DNA of 64,000 nt from Saxidomus purpurata (taxonomy: Eukaryota > Mollusca > Bivalvia > Venerida > Veneridae), in assembly GCA_022818135.1 (NCBI GenBank), contig JAFMSR010000016.1:8685430-8749429 (forward strand), in the 5' to 3' direction. The notes under the pieces were generated by a model. That model was given only the letters and a program-made list of their open reading frames with translations, did no database searches and had not been told where the DNA came from. Below are positions 9,900-21,707 of this stretch, in pieces; within the stretch, counting starts at the first letter, position 1, and every line of letters begins with the position of its first letter. A program made the translations under genes and the position numbers.

Positions 9900-12800
9900 C
9901 TGAAATATAGAGAAAAACTTGGAACCTGTAAACAAGTCATTCAAAACTGATTTAGTAATACATGAATTATATTATTCCACACACACTGAAACTTTTAAAG
10001 TATCATGGTTGTCTTCTCACTGTCTTTGTGAATACTTTTAAGACAAGCATATGCAAGTATAGTCTGTCAATTGTATTACCAACAAACTTTAGATCATAAG
10101 TGCAACGCAATTTGATTTGATGACGAAACTAAAAATGGCAAAGTTATAGCAAACTTTAAGTTTTAGGAAAAAACATACAAATTACTGGTAAATTCATACC
10201 AAATGAAATTGTAATCACCCCTTTTGACAAGTATTGAAGTTAGAATTAAAAGCAAAGGAAGGGGCAACCAGCCACCCACCCACCCAGCAAGAGCTGAGTG
10301 GCAAAGGCAATTTTACCCAACCTTACAATCTAAGTAAAAGGGTATATCTCTTCAAATATGGCCCTTGACCTACAAAAAAAAACCTTTGACAACAATTTGA
10401 AGTTTGATAAGAATTTAGAAATGGAAGTTTAAAAAATAAAAGGGTAATCTGTAAATAATGATAAAAGGGCAACCCTTATAAGGACAAGAAAGTTGATAGA
10501 AATTAAGAAATGGAAGTAAAAGTTTCAAAACTTACAAAAGGCATTAAGAGACCTAAAGGGGGCACACCTAAAAAAGGCAGTACCTATGCCCCTTTTTCAT
10601 AATAGACTAGTGTTAATACAAAGACTGCTAAAAATTATAGTCCTACATATATTTGTAGCCGGAAAATAAACAATTATGTACCATTTTAGGTAAATTTCTT
10701 TTATCCGACAACCTTTCTTAACAACACAAGATTAAAAGCTTCTTGGCGTTGTCTTTAACAGAAATAAATCAAGAATCCATTCAGTGTAGTTTCTTCATAC
10801 TTTTCCTGCCATTGATCTCCTGATTGCTAACTAAATTGATCCGAGTATAAAAGATTCCACCCTGTAAAGGTTCCATCTAATAACAGTGAAGAACAAGAGC
10901 TGTCAGTAGGACAGCGTGCTTGACTTTTTTAGTGATTGCCAATAAACAAAACTTTGACAGTTAAGGGCACACAAGACTTTAACTAGGAATTTCTAAGTAC
11001 AAATCAAGAAACATTTTCACAGAGTTATCTTCTCTTGCTTACAGATAGGTCTCATGATGGTACATAAGTATTCCAACTTTCAAAGTAACATCTCAAATGT
11101 TTAAGTCAACAAGTGGATAAGAATGAAAATTTTAGCTGAGTTTCTAAGTCAAAAAGGGCCATAATTCAAATAAAAGCCTTGACAGAATTATCTTCTCCTG
11201 CCCATGCTTGGGGATCATGATGGTTAACAAGTATTCCAGCTTTCAAATTAATATCTCAAACAGTTTAGTCAAAAAGTGGACTGGTACGAAAAACTGAACT
11301 AAGATTCTAAGTCGATAAAGGGCCTTAATTTTTCAAACAAATCCCTGACAGAGTTACCTTCTCTTGCTTACAGATGGGGGCAATGATTTAAACAAGCATT
11401 CAAAGTTTCAAAGCAATATCTCCAAGGGCTAAGACAATAAGTGGATTTTACCCATATTCAATGTATTTTCTAAGTAAAGAAGGAGCATAATTATGTCAAA
11501 AACCTTGACAGAGTTATGTACTCTTGTCTGTTGATGTAGATCATGATGGTAAACAAGTATGGTTAGTTTCAAAGCAATACCTCTAATGGTTTTGAAATCA
11601 AGTGAGGTGGTACGAAAAACTTAACCAAGCTCAATACACTTTCTAAGTCAAAAAAGGGCCATAATTCTGTCAAAAACCTTGACAGAGTTATGTCCTCTTG
11701 TCTGTAGATGGAAATTATGATGGTAAACAAGTATGGGAAGTTTCAAAGCCATACCTCTAACAGTTTTGAAATAAAGTGGGGTGGTACGAAAAACTTAACC
11801 AAGGTGTGACACCAACGCCGACTTTCAAAGCTCATGGTAAGTCAGTAGGATAGCTCCCCGTTTCTGGAAAAGTCAAAAGTCGGCTAAAAATGACTGGTAG
11901 TGTTAACTAAGGTGGCAATGTAAATGCAAAGCCAATGTATTCAATTGATAAACTCAATTAAGTCAATAGCAGAAAGTCTAAATCTGAACTTACAGCTTCT
12001 GTTAGCTCCTTATCACCATCATCACTGTCAGAATCACTGCAGTCAGCAAAGAACTCTACATCACTCTCCTTACACACCACAAGAAAACCCTGTCATATGG
12101 TAATGAAAGAAGAAAACGTAATTAGTTTCAAACTTATCAAGCTATCACTAGATACACAAACACCCTTTCCCACTGGCTTCAGTTTTCCTGGAGTGTTCAC
12201 AAATTTTGTTAAATTTTTAATAGGGATGTCATTGATAACAATTTTTGTATCGATATAGAAATTTACAAATATCGATGATACAGCGATATATCGATACATG
12301 GGCGTAAAAAAGTCACTGACTACATATTCTACCAAATCTCTTGACTTTATTTGTACTAAACATATGGTTCTGGTGTATAATATATATCTACCCTTGCAGT
12401 GCTGAAATATTTTTGCCTATCAGACCACATTTCATTAAATTATCAATCGTTAGAAAAACACTGAACTCTGGCCTGGGTAGAGTGATTGTTTATATTCAAG
12501 TTGAGTTTTGATGGAATTTTCGAACGTGAAACTGTAGATCATTGCACGGTGTAACATTATTTGATATACGATTATTCAAAACGGCAATCGATATTGAATC
12601 GAAAATGTTTTATCGTTGATATATCGATATCATTTGAATCGATTTTTAAACATTAAATCTCTATTTTATCCAAAGTAGATACATGTACCAGACTTACTTC
12701 ATGAAACATATAGTAAATCTGTAATTTTATATAATGCTTTTATTTGATGTTTTTCATTGGTTAATCGAAATGTAACTGTGGATTATATCCTGATAAACTC

Positions 12801-15800
12801 AATGTTCATTCAGTAAAATTATCGAAAATCTACCGGCATTTACATCAGGAAATATACCAAGTTTAAATAAATGCCAAAATCTGTACAACGATAACATTTT
12901 TCAAAATGACGTCATGTATGCTATGCTTTTTGATGATGTTGCCCACACTTTTCTACATTGACTCAACAAATGTAGAGTGTTACACATTAAATAAACAGAA
13001 CAATTGTTAGTATCAATGTAATATCATGATAATTTCACTCATGAACATCAAAAGTAGTTATTTTCACTTATGGCTGCACCACTCATGAAAATATTACTTT
13101 TGATGCCTGCTCTGTGAAATTATAACGTGATATTACACCAAAACCAACAATTATCCTCTATATTCGTGCTTTATTCGGATTAATTTTTTACAAAACTCCT
13201 GGTTCACAAATCCATAATGAAACTTGTTACTAGAAATACTCTCTTATTTGAATATCATCATGTAAGAACTTTATTACATTGACTGATAAAAGAAAAAAAA
13301 ATAGAACATAGAGGAATCAACATCTGTAAGGAATATGACAAGACATCCATCCTTACCTCGCCTGATCGTACAGAGCTGAGATCAGACTCTGTTGCCGGGG
13401 AGATGTCAGACTCCACATCATACTCTATAGAAAATTCAGTGTCTGATGGCACTTCTACTGCTACGGAATCCTCTTCAAGAAACCACAGATCATCAGTCGA
13501 GTCCTGAACAACAACTGTCTCTTTACCCTGGAGGTATAATTAAACAAGAACTGTAAAAGTCAAGTTTTATGCTTGGTTTCTATTTTCGCTAATATTTGTG
13601 AATAAAGCACTTCAAATCAAACTCTCTTAAATAGCAAACAAACAATAATTATATGTAAAATAGTGCTGGCTCGTGAATTAAAAAACTCGCAAATAAATAG
13701 AAAATTGAAAAATTGCAAACTAAACAACTCCTGAATATAAAGACCTTAAAGTTTACAGTACTTTATTTTGTGTAACTTGACACACTGTGGTCTTCATATT
13801 GTGAAAGTGTCAAAGTTCTACATTTCTTTAAAATTCTTATGAATTACTTAAATTGTTGTGAAGTTGTGCTAATTAAATACTGGTGTATATAATAACGATT
13901 TCACTTATAGAATAATTATAGAATTGTATCTACTTATTTTCAAACAATATTGACATATACCTTTCTTTCATATTTTTGTCGCTGTCAGCAGAATAACTAG
14001 TAGCTATATAGCTTCATCAGAAAGTGTTTCTTACTGTTTGCTATATCATTGAAGCAAATACTATGCTATATGTATAGCTTGTACTTTCGAATAAACAAAT
14101 ATGTTACGAATGTTTTTTGTACAAACAACAGTCATTTTCGCCATTCAGACTTCTTTCTTTAAAATTACTAATATAAGAGCTACATGTTATTTTGTATTCA
14201 AAGTGCTCATGGGACTTTAACAGAAATGACAAATTGTCATGCAAGTTTTTTGGCCAAGTCAAATTATACCTGCCACTACAATTTAATTCAGTTTGGACCT
14301 TTCAACTTAATTTCCTTCACCCTTAGAAGGTCTTAAAATTATCTAGGTGCAAACAGTGATTACCTGAACACTGAGCACTTCACTTTTGTCATTATCACTT
14401 CTGTCTCCAAGTTCCAGTTGGAAGTACCAGGGATAACTTTCCTTATCTCCATCATCACCATATGTGATGCTCAATGATGCTCCGCGTCTTCGAGATGGCT
14501 CTGTTGGGCTACTGCTGTCTGAAAATAATCAACACAATCAGAGATCTATATGTCTCTTGAATTTGCTTTTGAAGCTGCTCCCTATCAGTTGCTGTTGAAT
14601 TTTTTTTTAAGTGTCTACACGTTTTTTATTGGAAGTCACAGTAGAAACACTATGTTTAACTTGATATGCAAAATTTCTCAAATTAACTTTCCAATTTTCA
14701 AATAGGAACAAAACATTTTATAGGTCACAGGTGTGTTTAATGGACTTGTACAAGCTGGAGTTAGAAAATCTATCCTCAGTTTTATAAGATAGCTTAGCTC
14801 TGCTAGCAGCCTGTATTTATTACATATCCAAGAAGACAAAATGACGTTAAATTTTATATCAAATTTTTGAGGAACTTGTTCTGTGCGAAAACATTAGCAG
14901 TAAAGCAAGAGACAATTGTGATGTCAGTTTTACTATTATTACTTGTATTGCTACATGGCTTTGATATCATAACTCAGAACAATTAAAACTGGCTACATCC
15001 TGCAGACACATTAACTTTTAAACCACCTTTGTGGAATTGCCATAGCAGTGGTAGCATGGTCGCCCGAAATTGAAGAGTCCCGGGTTCGATCCTCACCAGT
15101 GTCAAGGTAGTAATGTACTTATGCAAGACACATGCAGGTATTTCAATATTACCTCTCTCCCTCTTCCAGGTTGTTTCCATCTAGAGTGTGTCTTGAGAGC
15201 TATTAATCTAAGTTGTATGCGCTTGTTTCGCGAAGTTAACAATACAAAAATGTTTATAAACAAACTATGGTTCTGATCTGAGGGAGCAAATTCATCGAGA
15301 ACTCACTTTTTCGTTTCCTTTTTCTTGAGCTGACGCCCTTCTCTGTTTCTGATGAGTCACTTGTATGATTTACACCACCTGATGACTCCTGTGCCTTACT
15401 GGCAGAGACTTGATCTTGGCACTTCAAGGTGGAAGAGCTCAGACTCCTCTTCTGACTTGAGCTAGGTTTGGCATTTTCTGTACTATCTATTTTATCACAG
15501 CTTGAGCTAGAAGATGAGGATTTTCTACTTTTAGTATGAGGTAGATTCAACTGTCTGGCCGTGGACTTGGTTGACGACGTACTGGATATGATGGGTGATG
15601 AGGTCTGATTTGCCGCTTTACTCTCTTCCCCGGCACTTGAGGTAGGTAAGGTATTTGAATTTATTGGTGGCTTTGATATGAGACGTCGTCTCCTTTGTAA
15701 ATGAGTGTCTGGTAGTTGCATACAGTTTTCTGCCAAAAGTTTCCTGCAATAATTGTCAAAAAACAAAATGTTCAACAGAGAGAAACTTACCCACAATGTC

Positions 15801-18800
15801 ATGGACCTTGTTTTAATACAGTATACAAGAAAGAGGCATAACTTTGCAGACTTTTGAATCTTTTATTTACTGTTTTAAGATAAAGTCATTTTTTGTTACA
15901 AAAATCTCATTTGCCAGTGTGTCACAGCAATTCAAACTTTCTGTAAATTGGATGATTTTCGTGTGACAAAAATTTTGCGATTTGTGAGCAGACAGACTTA
16001 TTCCTGAATTTTAAATTTCGCAAAAAGAGAATTATCGTACAATAAATCTATGTGAAATGAATCTTTTGCTAGATTTTGTACTAAGCAAGGTAGAAAATTC
16101 CTGAAAATAGCAAAAAGAAATCATCGCGAATATTACCCAATTTACAGTAAACAGAATGCTTTGGAATGTTTCAAAAACTCAATATCAAAGGCAAAACCAT
16201 CCAAACTTTACCTTGGCGCTTCTCAGTCTTGCGTTGAAAGATACCAGCATTTTATAAGCAACCTTAAGGAAAATTCATACCTTTTCTCCATGGTATTAAA
16301 ATCTAGGGAAGTGACCCCTAATCTTCAAATACAGGAAACAGCGAGTCTTAACTGCTTTCTTGACATAGCAAGAACCACCTATGCTGGTACACTGACAAAC
16401 TATCAGGGAAAATCTGCTTCATATAAGTGATTTTTCAGGTTCTTTAGTGGTTTACGCAGCAGACTGAAATACTGGCCTTTATCACTGAAATTAGTGAAGG
16501 CAATAGCTGGTTATTTAACAGGCAGATTTATATTTACTGCCTATTCACTTATAAAAGCAGAAGTGATTACATGTTTTTATTTATTTTTAATCTACAGATA
16601 TATCAATCGTTTGTGATTATGTATGAATGGGCGTCCTATCCTAAATCTGTCAGTTTTAGGGGACTAATTAACTTTGTTTAACTTTGGTGTACTGTAAAAG
16701 CTTTTTTTCTCAAGACTTTTTTTCTGAGAATCAAATACTTTACAAATTCATCAAACTCCCTAAAATAGCAAACAAACAATGAATATATATACAAAAGTCA
16801 TGTATATTAACAGTGCTCACTCACAAGGACTCCTAAATAAATAGAAAATTAGAAATTTGTGAAAAAAAACTTGCAAATATAAAGACTTTTACAGTATTGT
16901 TTCACAAAAAAACAACAAAAACATTTCTTAAGCATGTTCAGTAGACATTTGCCAAAAAAAGAACAACAGTTACTGTTGCAGACAAGGGGAACCAAAAGGT
17001 TTGTTAAATGAAGAACTGAATAACTAGTATATAACAACTTACAGAACATCGTTGATAGTAAACTGCGACACACCAAACACCTCTCCTAACAGATCACCTT
17101 GGCAGTGAACTATGCTTGGATTGTTCAAGTCAAACATCTGTTTCGACACTATGTATATTTTCAAATAATGCAAAATCTGAAAGAAACGAGAAAAATATCT
17201 ATAAGTTGGATCTGTTTGCAGTGAAATAATTCCAACAGATTTAACCCTGTATATTGGGTAATTTCAGGGTGACAAAAATTTAGTGATTTCTGAGCAGACA
17301 GACTTATTCTAAATTTAAAGAAAGGTGAATTCTCTACATAGTAAATCTATGTGAAATTAACCTTCTGCAGGATTTTTAAATAAGCGAAGTTGGAAAAGTT
17401 CGTGAAAAGAGCGAAATTTAAACCATCATGAAAATTATCCAATTTACAGTACATGGTCATTCTTACTCAGCATGCTGTTGCACAGATCCTGAGAATAATT
17501 AATTTGGAAACAATATCCGATCTTTCAACACTTAGCAGTGGATTTCTACATCAAGAAAATGCATTATACCTTACATTATTTTACTTTATACTTGTTAGAC
17601 TTTGTTAGAAGTAAGAACTTAACATATTTCATTTGAAGTCCCCAGATCACTTTGAATTTACTGATATACAAAATAAAATTATTGATAGGTGAATGATAGA
17701 ACTGTATTCTATTCACTCAAAAACAATGTTGACATACACCTTTCTTATTCATATCCTATCATTAAAAAAAATTCTGCGCTATATTTCTAACTGTTCTTTT
17801 CGTTTTTCAGACACTTCAGAAGCAAAGTTAAGAATGTTTTGGATACAAATAAAGGTAATTTCCGCCAATTATATAAAGGTCTTGCTCATAGTGAAATAAA
17901 GAACTACTTGCAATATTTTTGTGCTCCCGGGACTTTTAAAATCTGACAATGTAAGGCTCGAAACAAGGAAAACATTTGTTATTCATTGTTGTTTCTTATT
18001 TCTTTGTTATTTTATAAAACTGTAGAAACAAAATAATTTACTTCCTTATACAGACTACATGTACAACTATCGAGAATCTAACGCGAAACAGTCTTAAGTT
18101 ATATGAAATAAAAGAAGGACTTAAAACTGTTCTGCAATGAACCCTCGCTTTGTAATCAGTGATAATCAAGTACGGTAACAGGAAAAACATATCTAACAGG
18201 AAAAATCCTTGGGTAATTATCTAAGGAGGAAAATTTACGGCAGAATTTTTAATTTCATCTCGGACAATACTCTTGTCAAGAGGTTCTCTCTGCTTGAGTC
18301 ACACCAAACAACAGGTGCAATCATTCATGTCAGCGCGTAAGTGTAACCACTTTAACCTGTTATATACTATGTACTTAACGATACTTACTTCTTTCCTTGT
18401 AAACACTTCATTTGTTGCCCCAGCTAGCCGCAGCAAATTAAGAAAAGATGGTTTTGGCCGCACCTGCAAAGGAAGTACATGTACTTGATTCAGGATAAAA
18501 AGTCTTTCCTCATACATTTTCCCGTGTTTAAACTTTATTTAATTAACATTAAGGCCTAAACAAAAATATGTTTGTTTCAGGTTTCATGTCCCCATGCCCC
18601 CCCCCCCCCCACCAATAATATAGGGTAGGAAGGTAGGGAATAATCTTTTTTTATAATTTTTTTTATTATCAAACAAACTAAATTCAACATAGATTTTAAT
18701 GAATAAATGCTGAAAATATTTACACACAAAAAATGTTCTAGGGTCAGGGCAAAAAAATATGGTAGGTAGGTAGAGGCTAGGTAGGTAGGCAAACCTGAAA

Positions 18801-19751
18801 CAAACATTTTTTTTTACGCCTAATAATAATATGAATAGATTTTTTTTTACAACTTATACTGTAATTTGGGTAACATTTAAGATCTAATTATCAAGAATTT
18901 CCCACTTCACTTGTTTAATTAAACATTGTTAAAAATCCTGCAAAAGATTAATTTCGCATAGATTTACTATTTGAGAACTACGGTATTCTCTTTTCCCGAA
19001 TGCTGTGATTACTCTTCCTCGCAAAACTGTTCTTCCCACCAACAGCTGATCATGGAAAGTACTAAGGCGGTTTATTACGTAACTACAGTTCTTCACATGA
19101 ATGGTCCTACATGTGTAACCAACAACACTGTACAATGTACATGTACAAAACTGTGGGGTTTTACATAATTTACTAAAATCCACTACGTAGTTTTCTGTGT
19201 TTGTGATGTAAAACTGGTTTTCCAAACTGATGCTGGTGTATCTTTTGTTAGATACAGTTGTTCCATTTCTTAAAGCTATTCATACAGCATGCCTGGTATT
19301 AGTCTAATGAATCAGAGGAGATGCTTTCTTCTTAGGTTTGACAACTAACAAAATACCTGGTCCAAATACATGAAAGCTGGCTACAACTTTTACAACTACA
19401 AAAGACCCCCCCCAAAAAAAAAAAAAAACCCCCCGGTTAAAACCCCCCCCCCCCCCCCCCCCCCCCCCCTGGCTTTCAGTTATGCATAAAACATTATACA
19501 TTATTTAAGTTAGATCTAATAATATATACTCAGTAAACGTTTGTCCAACTGTCTAATGGCTACTGCATATATCTATAGGGAAACTATGTACTGTATTTCT
19601 GGTAATTTGCAGTGTATGGGGGCGGAGCTTAAAACTGTGATCTATCGACAATAGAGAACAATATAGTTACCAGAGGAACAGCAATAGTATACTCTTCTTC
19701 TATGAGACAGTGAGTTGGAGCTGCATCGCCACAATGACTTTGATCTTCCAT
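9192..19751 (-). CDS. Mdm2: E3 ubiquitin-protein ligase Mdm2, eight coding exons
   Basis: Joining 19751-19671, 18463-18389, 17176-17043, 15743-15307, 14518-14364, 13527-13357, 12089-11994 and 9899-9192 gives 1857 bases, 618 codons plus stop, with all phases matching. Predicted order: SWIB/p53-binding domain (about 28-106), a Ser-rich linker, basic signal KRKRK (about 238-242), acidic segments (about 305-383), RanBP2 zinc finger (C388, C391, C402, C405) and C-terminal RING (565-605) with the Mdm2 C2H2C4 spacing and the 13-residue tail after the last cysteine. The protein should ubiquitinate p53-family factors, bind their transactivation helix and act in the nucleus. By-eye alignment to human MDM2 keeps L54, I61, F86 and F91 equivalents but changes G58, H96 and Y100. 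It is longer than the human protein (491) mainly through the Ser-rich linker. Start: first in-frame ATG; further 5' exons are possible. Confidence 0.93.
10850..11830. repeat. degenerate tandem array, about 165-bp period, in an Mdm2 intron
   Basis: Five diverged units are marked by GACAGAGTTAT or variants at about 11018, 11181, 11347, 11507 and 11681 (spacings 163, 166, 160, 174). Each unit also carries GGGCCATAATT, ATGATGGTAAACAAGTAT and TTTCAAAGCAATA. It fills most of the intron between exons 7 and 8. Confidence 0.85.
11994..12089 (-). CDS. Mdm2: Mdm2 exon 7: acidic segment
   Basis: 96 bases, phase 0-0, between a CAG acceptor and GTAAGT donor. It encodes 32 residues including DCSDSDSDDGDKE, and splices directly onto the zinc finger (TEA then DYW), as the vertebrate protein does (LADYW). 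Confidence 0.9.
12215..12660. repeat. possible MITE with ATCGATAT-rich inverted ends
   Basis: Both ends are rich in TATCGAT/ATCGATA strings arranged in opposite orientation (12248-12300 and 12586-12645), with 290 bases between. The ends are too diverged to define the exact termini or a target duplication. It lies in the intron between Mdm2 exons 6 and 7. Confidence 0.35.
13357..13527 (-). CDS. Mdm2: Mdm2 exon 6: acidic domain
   Basis: 171 bases, phase 0-0, CCTCCAG acceptor and GAG|GTAAGG donor. It encodes DTEFSIEYDVESDIS, the counterpart of the vertebrate FSVEFEVESLDS motif, inside a stretch rich in Asp, Glu and Ser. In vertebrates this region binds p300, ribosomal proteins and the p53 core. 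Confidence 0.92.
13885..14220 (+). repeat. TTAA MITE, AGTCCC family, 5'-decayed copy
   Basis: The right end is GTGCTCATGGGACTTTAA at 14203-14220. The interior (GATAGAATAATTATAGAATTG, then AAACAATATTGACATA, then CTTTCTTTCATA) matches the copy at 27.5 kb. The left terminus is not recognisable. It sits in the Mdm2 intron between exons 5 and 6. Confidence 0.6.
14364..14518 (-). CDS. Mdm2: Mdm2 exon 5: after the nuclear signal
   Basis: 155 bases, phase 1 in and phase 0 out, TTTTCAG acceptor and CAG|GTAATC donor. It encodes SSSPTEPSRRRGASLSITYG and then PWYFQLELGD. The basic SRRRG may extend the nuclear localisation signal at the end of exon 4. Confidence 0.85.
14568..14700 (+). repeat. partial MITE of the GCTGCTCGCTCTCAG family
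   Basis: GAAGCTGCTCCCTATCAG at 14571 matches the left terminus of the element at 39.1 kb with a few changes. No matching right end is seen, so it is probably truncated. Confidence 0.4.
15037..15235 (+). repeat. tRNA-derived SINE
   Basis: An A-box-like AGCAGTGGTAGCATGGT at about 15050 and a good B box GGGTTCGATCC at about 15082 are 30 bases apart. A non-tRNA body follows. There is no complete cloverleaf, which argues against a tRNA gene. Confidence 0.55.
15307..15743 (-). CDS. Mdm2: Mdm2 exon 4: end of p53-binding domain and Ser-rich linker
   Basis: 437 bases, phase 2 in and phase 1 out, TTGCAG acceptor and GTGAGT donor. It completes the SWIB fold (KLLAENCMQLPD), then runs through about 120 residues of low-complexity Ser/Thr/Lys sequence (SRKSSSSSSSCDK) and ends in the basic RKRKRK signal. 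The linker is longer than in vertebrates and explains most of the length difference. Confidence 0.9.
17043..17176 (-). CDS. Mdm2: Mdm2 exon 3: core of the p53-binding SWIB domain
   Basis: 134 bases, phase 0 in and phase 2 out, TTTCAG acceptor and GTAAGT donor. It encodes ILHYLKIYIVSKQMF and then GDLLGEVFGVSQFTI, aligning without gaps to the human cleft-forming helices (DLLGDLFGVPSFSV). This is the strongest single piece of evidence for Mdm2/Mdmx identity outside the RING. Confidence 0.95.
17633..17940 (+). repeat. TTAA MITE, AGTCCC family
   Basis: Left end GAAGTCCCCAGATCAC at 17635 and right end GCTCCCGGGACTTTTAA. The interior ACTGATATACAAAATAAAAT and GATAGAACTGTATTC matches copies at 27.5 and 50.6 kb. 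It lies in the Mdm2 intron between exons 2 and 3. Confidence 0.75.
18389..18463 (-). CDS. Mdm2: Mdm2 exon 2: start of the p53-binding domain
   Basis: 75 bases, phase 0-0, TTTGCAG acceptor and GTAAGT donor. The 25 residues VRPKPSFLNLLRLAGATNEV.. match human VRPKPLLLKLLKSVGAQKD closely. A C-rich tract and further repeats follow in the next intron upstream (18.6 and 19.4 kb). Confidence 0.93.
18590..18640. repeat. poly-C tract and GGTAGG-type simple repeat
   Basis: A C run at 18596-18610 is followed at 18770-18790 by TAGGTAGGTAGGC. Simple-sequence DNA in an Mdm2 intron. Confidence 0.7.
19407..19470. repeat. long homopolymer block (C, A, C)
   Basis: Runs of C, then 14 A, then C, then a C run of about 27 at 19443-19469. 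Such tracts are prone to sequencing and assembly error; frames read through it are artefacts. Confidence 0.85.
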
Positions 19752-19787
19752 TGATACACCTGTTATGTAGCTAGAAGATCTTCTTAC
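19671..19787 (-). CDS. Mdm2: Mdm2 exon 1 (first coding exon called)
   Basis: 117 bases open in phase 0 between CTTGCAG and CTG|GTAACT. The first in-frame ATG is 19751-19749, leaving 27 coding residues (MEDQSHCGDAAPTHCLIEEE..) that splice in frame to VRPKP. If a coding exon lies further upstream, all 39 codons would be used. The N-terminal sequence is not conserved in the family, so this exon is called from phase and position. Confidence 0.65.
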
Positions 19788-21112
19788 CTGCAAGAATTCA
19801 ATAAACAAGAACTGAAATTCAAGTGTCAGAACTAAGATGGTTGAAAGTGGTGTACATTTGTACAAGTTCAACACCAATAGAACTTCTCTATCATTTCTAT
19901 ATTGATACATATCTAAGAATCAACCATGGTCTCCGTGACCCCTGTGCAACTCATGTAGTGTATGAATATGAATGTGTTTGCACAGGTTCTTGCATGCATC
20001 CAACAGCTCAAAAATAGTAAAATACCCACCAAACTTGTTTTCTCTTAGATCCATTATATGGATATTAAAAAAGAGTGGTAAAGAAACATTTGTGCTCTAT
20101 GATACAAATACCGGTACCTGTGGGATTACACCTACACTTTCCCAGACTCAAAACTGTGTTGAGAAAATGAAGTCTTAATTTTTCTTTTCAAAGTCAGAAA
20201 TATCTTGAATTTTTTTATTGCTCAAAAGGTAACCTGTCACTACATAGTGAAAAGATGAAGAAACACCATATTCCTAAAAAATTATAAGCAAACGCCTTGG
20301 TCATTTAACGACTGAAATACCTCCAGTTTAAAAAAGTGCACGCATCCGATTTTAGAACTCGAAAAAATTCACCACAAAATGTACATCCCCAACAAAACGA
20401 TATAGAATGGCGCACAACAGCCTGCGCTCAGAAAAGTTGCCTGCGCATACCATTTTGCGCAAAACTTTAACCACTCCTGCATGCCGTTCAGGTAGCAATA
20501 TTTCATCATCGCTTAAAACATATCACATGCTTACTCAGCTAAAACACCCTAATGATAAACAAGTGCATGTATTTTAAACTTGTCTGGCTCTACATATTGT
20601 GTAATTTATTAAAATCAAATGCCTGCATAAAAAAAAAAATTTCTTTAAATATTTAACTTAATTCTATTTTAACTATATTTAACAACTTAATTAGCAATAA
20701 CTGTTTAAGAATAATAAATTCAAGGAAGGTGTATGTGGATTTTGTAAACAACTAAGTGGTCCTCAAACAGTGGCTAAATGGTCACAAGTGCTTATGAGTA
20801 TGACCTGATGTACATGAACTTTGAAAAAAACAACATAGCTTTACTTAAAAGTTAAATTTAATTTCTTTCTTTTGGATACCACAACCTAATCACTGTGCTG
20901 ATTAATTATGTAAGATAAATAAAGAAAATAAATAAAAATAAATTTTAACAGTTTTTGTCCTGTACATAAATGAATAACAACAGTATATATTACTTTTATC
21001 CCCTGCAAAACAAACTGGAAGTTCCACTCAGTTTAATAGTAATTAAAACATGCAGTTAAATCCTTTTTTATAACATACTGAAATGTGGCAACTAAATGCG
21101 GCAACAGTTTAC
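19788..21112. other. 5' flank or first intron of Mdm2
   Basis: No supported gene. AT-rich with poly-A tracts at 20.6 kb. It separates Mdm2 exon 1 from the open frame at 21113-21393. Confidence 0.4.
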
Positions 21113-21393
21113 CTTGACCTTCTCTGTCTTTCCCAATTCATCCATGATTTGTAAGAATGCTTTCCCGCTATTTTCACATATTATCCCCTTGGCACAACTA
21201 CAATGTTTTTCGCACATACATGCAGAATGCATTTTGGTATAAAATAAGGACGCTTCTGACGTTTTTTGTATAAAAACCTGCTTTTTTTCCTTTTTTATTT
21301 CATCATTGCTATTTTTAGCACACTTATCGACAAGCAAAGTCACGATCAATTGGTCGTCATCCCAAAGTCTTGAACTTTTGAACTTTTCCAGTT
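21113..21393 (-). other. unassigned open frame ending at a splice donor
   Basis: On the minus strand, a frame with no ATG near its start runs through RLWDDDQLIVTLLVDKC, a Lys-rich stretch and CMCEKHCSCAKGIICEN, and ends AAG|GTAAAC at 21113/21112. The phase (0) fits Mdm2 exon 1. The W-DDD-LI..LV pattern resembles the first helix of SANT/Myb-like domains. It could be a 5' Mdm2 exon, an exon of another gene, or chance; I cannot decide. No clear acceptor precedes it. Confidence 0.25.
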
Positions 21394-21555
21394 ACAAGGT
21401 TGTGTGGTCAGCTTGGCCTTGAACAGGTAGAATAATGCATTAAAAGGACTACCTGCAGACATCTAGAGCATTGTGACATGTGTCACGCTTCATGTCACAA
21501 TGGATCATGGTAAACATTTACTTCATTTTGTAGCTCAATTTTCACTTAGGTAAAC

Positions 21556-21707
21556 TTAAAGGGACATACCCTATTAACTGATATCAAACTAAAAAACCTC
21601 TTAAACATAAATAATAGAAGCTTTGGAAGTATTATAACTTAACCTATGGCTTTAAGCTATGCATTCCAGTCAGTATCATTAAAATGTACTAGGGTATGTC
21701 CCTTTAA
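21556..21707. repeat. TTAA MITE with 18-bp inverted ends
   Basis: TTAAAGGGACATACCCTA at 21556 and its inverse TAGGGTATGTCCCTTTAA ending at 21707 bound a 152-bp element without coding capacity. Near-perfect ends and TTAA at both borders suggest a recent piggyBac- or Kolobok-type non-autonomous element. Confidence 0.88.

Noticed and set aside
15070..15276. Open frame through the SINE at 15.0 kb
   Set aside because: Overlaps a SINE and an Mdm2 splice region on the other strand; no supporting features.
19304..19501. Gly-rich open frame on the minus strand
   Set aside because: Produced by the C homopolymer; inside an Mdm2 intron.
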